In this document: in pieces, positions 36,009 through 36,083 of the stretch | Layout of the letters: every line of letters begins with the position of its first letter | How positions within the stretch are numbered: position 1 is the stretch's first letter | Assembly: GCA_031257105.1 (NCBI GenBank) | Contig: JAIRPG010000130.1 | Location: 1 to 36,083, forward strand | DNA: 36,083 bases | Reading direction: 5' to 3' | Source: Treponema sp. | Lineage (GTDB): Bacteria > Spirochaetota > Spirochaetia > Treponematales > Breznakiellaceae | Notes under the pieces: model-generated | Database searches by the model: none | Told to the model about the DNA's origin: nothing | The model's input: the letters and a program-made list of their open reading frames with translations, nothing else | Made by a program: the position numbers and the translations under genes

Positions 36009-36083
36009 CTTGCATTTTCTCGCCTAACGGCTGCGAAAATGCGTTTTTTAAGGTGGTCTGTCCATAATGTGTCTACATTATGG
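36001..36083. repeat. nested inverted repeats at the window end
   Basis: GGACAGACC (36001-36009) / GGTCTGTCC (36055-36063) encloses GCATTTTC (36012-36019) / GAAAATGC (36035-36042), itself enclosing GCC-TAAC-GGC. A last hairpin, CCATAATGT (36062-36070) / ACATTATGG (36075-36083), has a 4-nt loop and ends at the window edge. The structure may continue beyond it. Confidence 0.75.

Noticed and set aside
36022-36028. GCCTAAC, which fits the integron attC half-site pattern RYYYAAC
   Set aside because: No matching GTTRRRY partner with attC spacing is seen within the window, no integrase gene is present, and the heptamer is explained as part of a local hairpin.

Overview
The window looks like chromosomal DNA of a spirochaete, most probably a Treponema-type organism and perhaps of the termite-gut lineage. 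This is an inference from gene content: a second, divergent FliG-like switch protein, a hemerythrin-domain chemoreceptor, PocR/AraC regulators, a giant secreted repeat protein with a FlgD-like C-terminal module, and a PreP-type protease. The sequence is GC-rich. No rRNA, tRNA, CRISPR array, prophage or insertion sequence is recognisable.

Left part (1-14 kb). The 5' end of an unrecognised gene leaves the window on the minus strand behind a near-consensus sigma-70 promoter. Next is a minus-strand operon of two ABC exporter half-transporters, each with a four-cysteine zinc ribbon between its N-terminal domain and its membrane domain, flanking a DUF1854 gene. Divergent from it is a membrane chemoreceptor whose N-terminus is a complete hemerythrin (di-iron, O2-sensing) domain. 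Minus-strand genes for a ComM/YifB ATPase, an M16C (PreP-like) metalloprotease and a FliG-like protein follow; the last two overlap by 4 nt. These three genes share a peculiar 12-nt, in-phase coding repeat encoding P-(A/P)-E-(I/F).

Middle part (14-24 kb). A divergent intergenic region rich in inverted repeats leads into three consecutive plus-strand regulators: a MalT-like LuxR protein and two tandem PocR-AraC paralogues. On the minus strand come a DbpA-like DEAD-box helicase with two coding minisatellites, and a MsmK/UgpC sugar-importer ATPase that stands alone between its own promoter and terminator.

Right part (24-36 kb). On the minus strand, a 6.9-kb gene for a secreted beta-rich repeat protein ends 3 nt before era. 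A perfect 16-bp palindrome separates it from the divergent enolase gene, which has its own promoter and rho-independent terminator. A methyltransferase gene follows, convergent with a TolC/membrane-fusion-protein pair that has no inner-membrane pump gene beside it. The last ~210 bases hold no gene and are a close-packed chain of nested hairpins, two of which share a CGGTT loop with a hairpin at 14.05 kb.

What stands out is the density of small repeats, both in coding sequence (fliG-like/comM/preP, helicase, membrane fusion protein, giant protein) and between genes (compound hairpins). I see no self-evident new defence or mobile system. The best candidates for something undescribed are the loop-conserved hairpin family and the in-frame P-A-E-I element. 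The zinc-ribbon ABC/DUF1854 exporter is the most interesting gene set.
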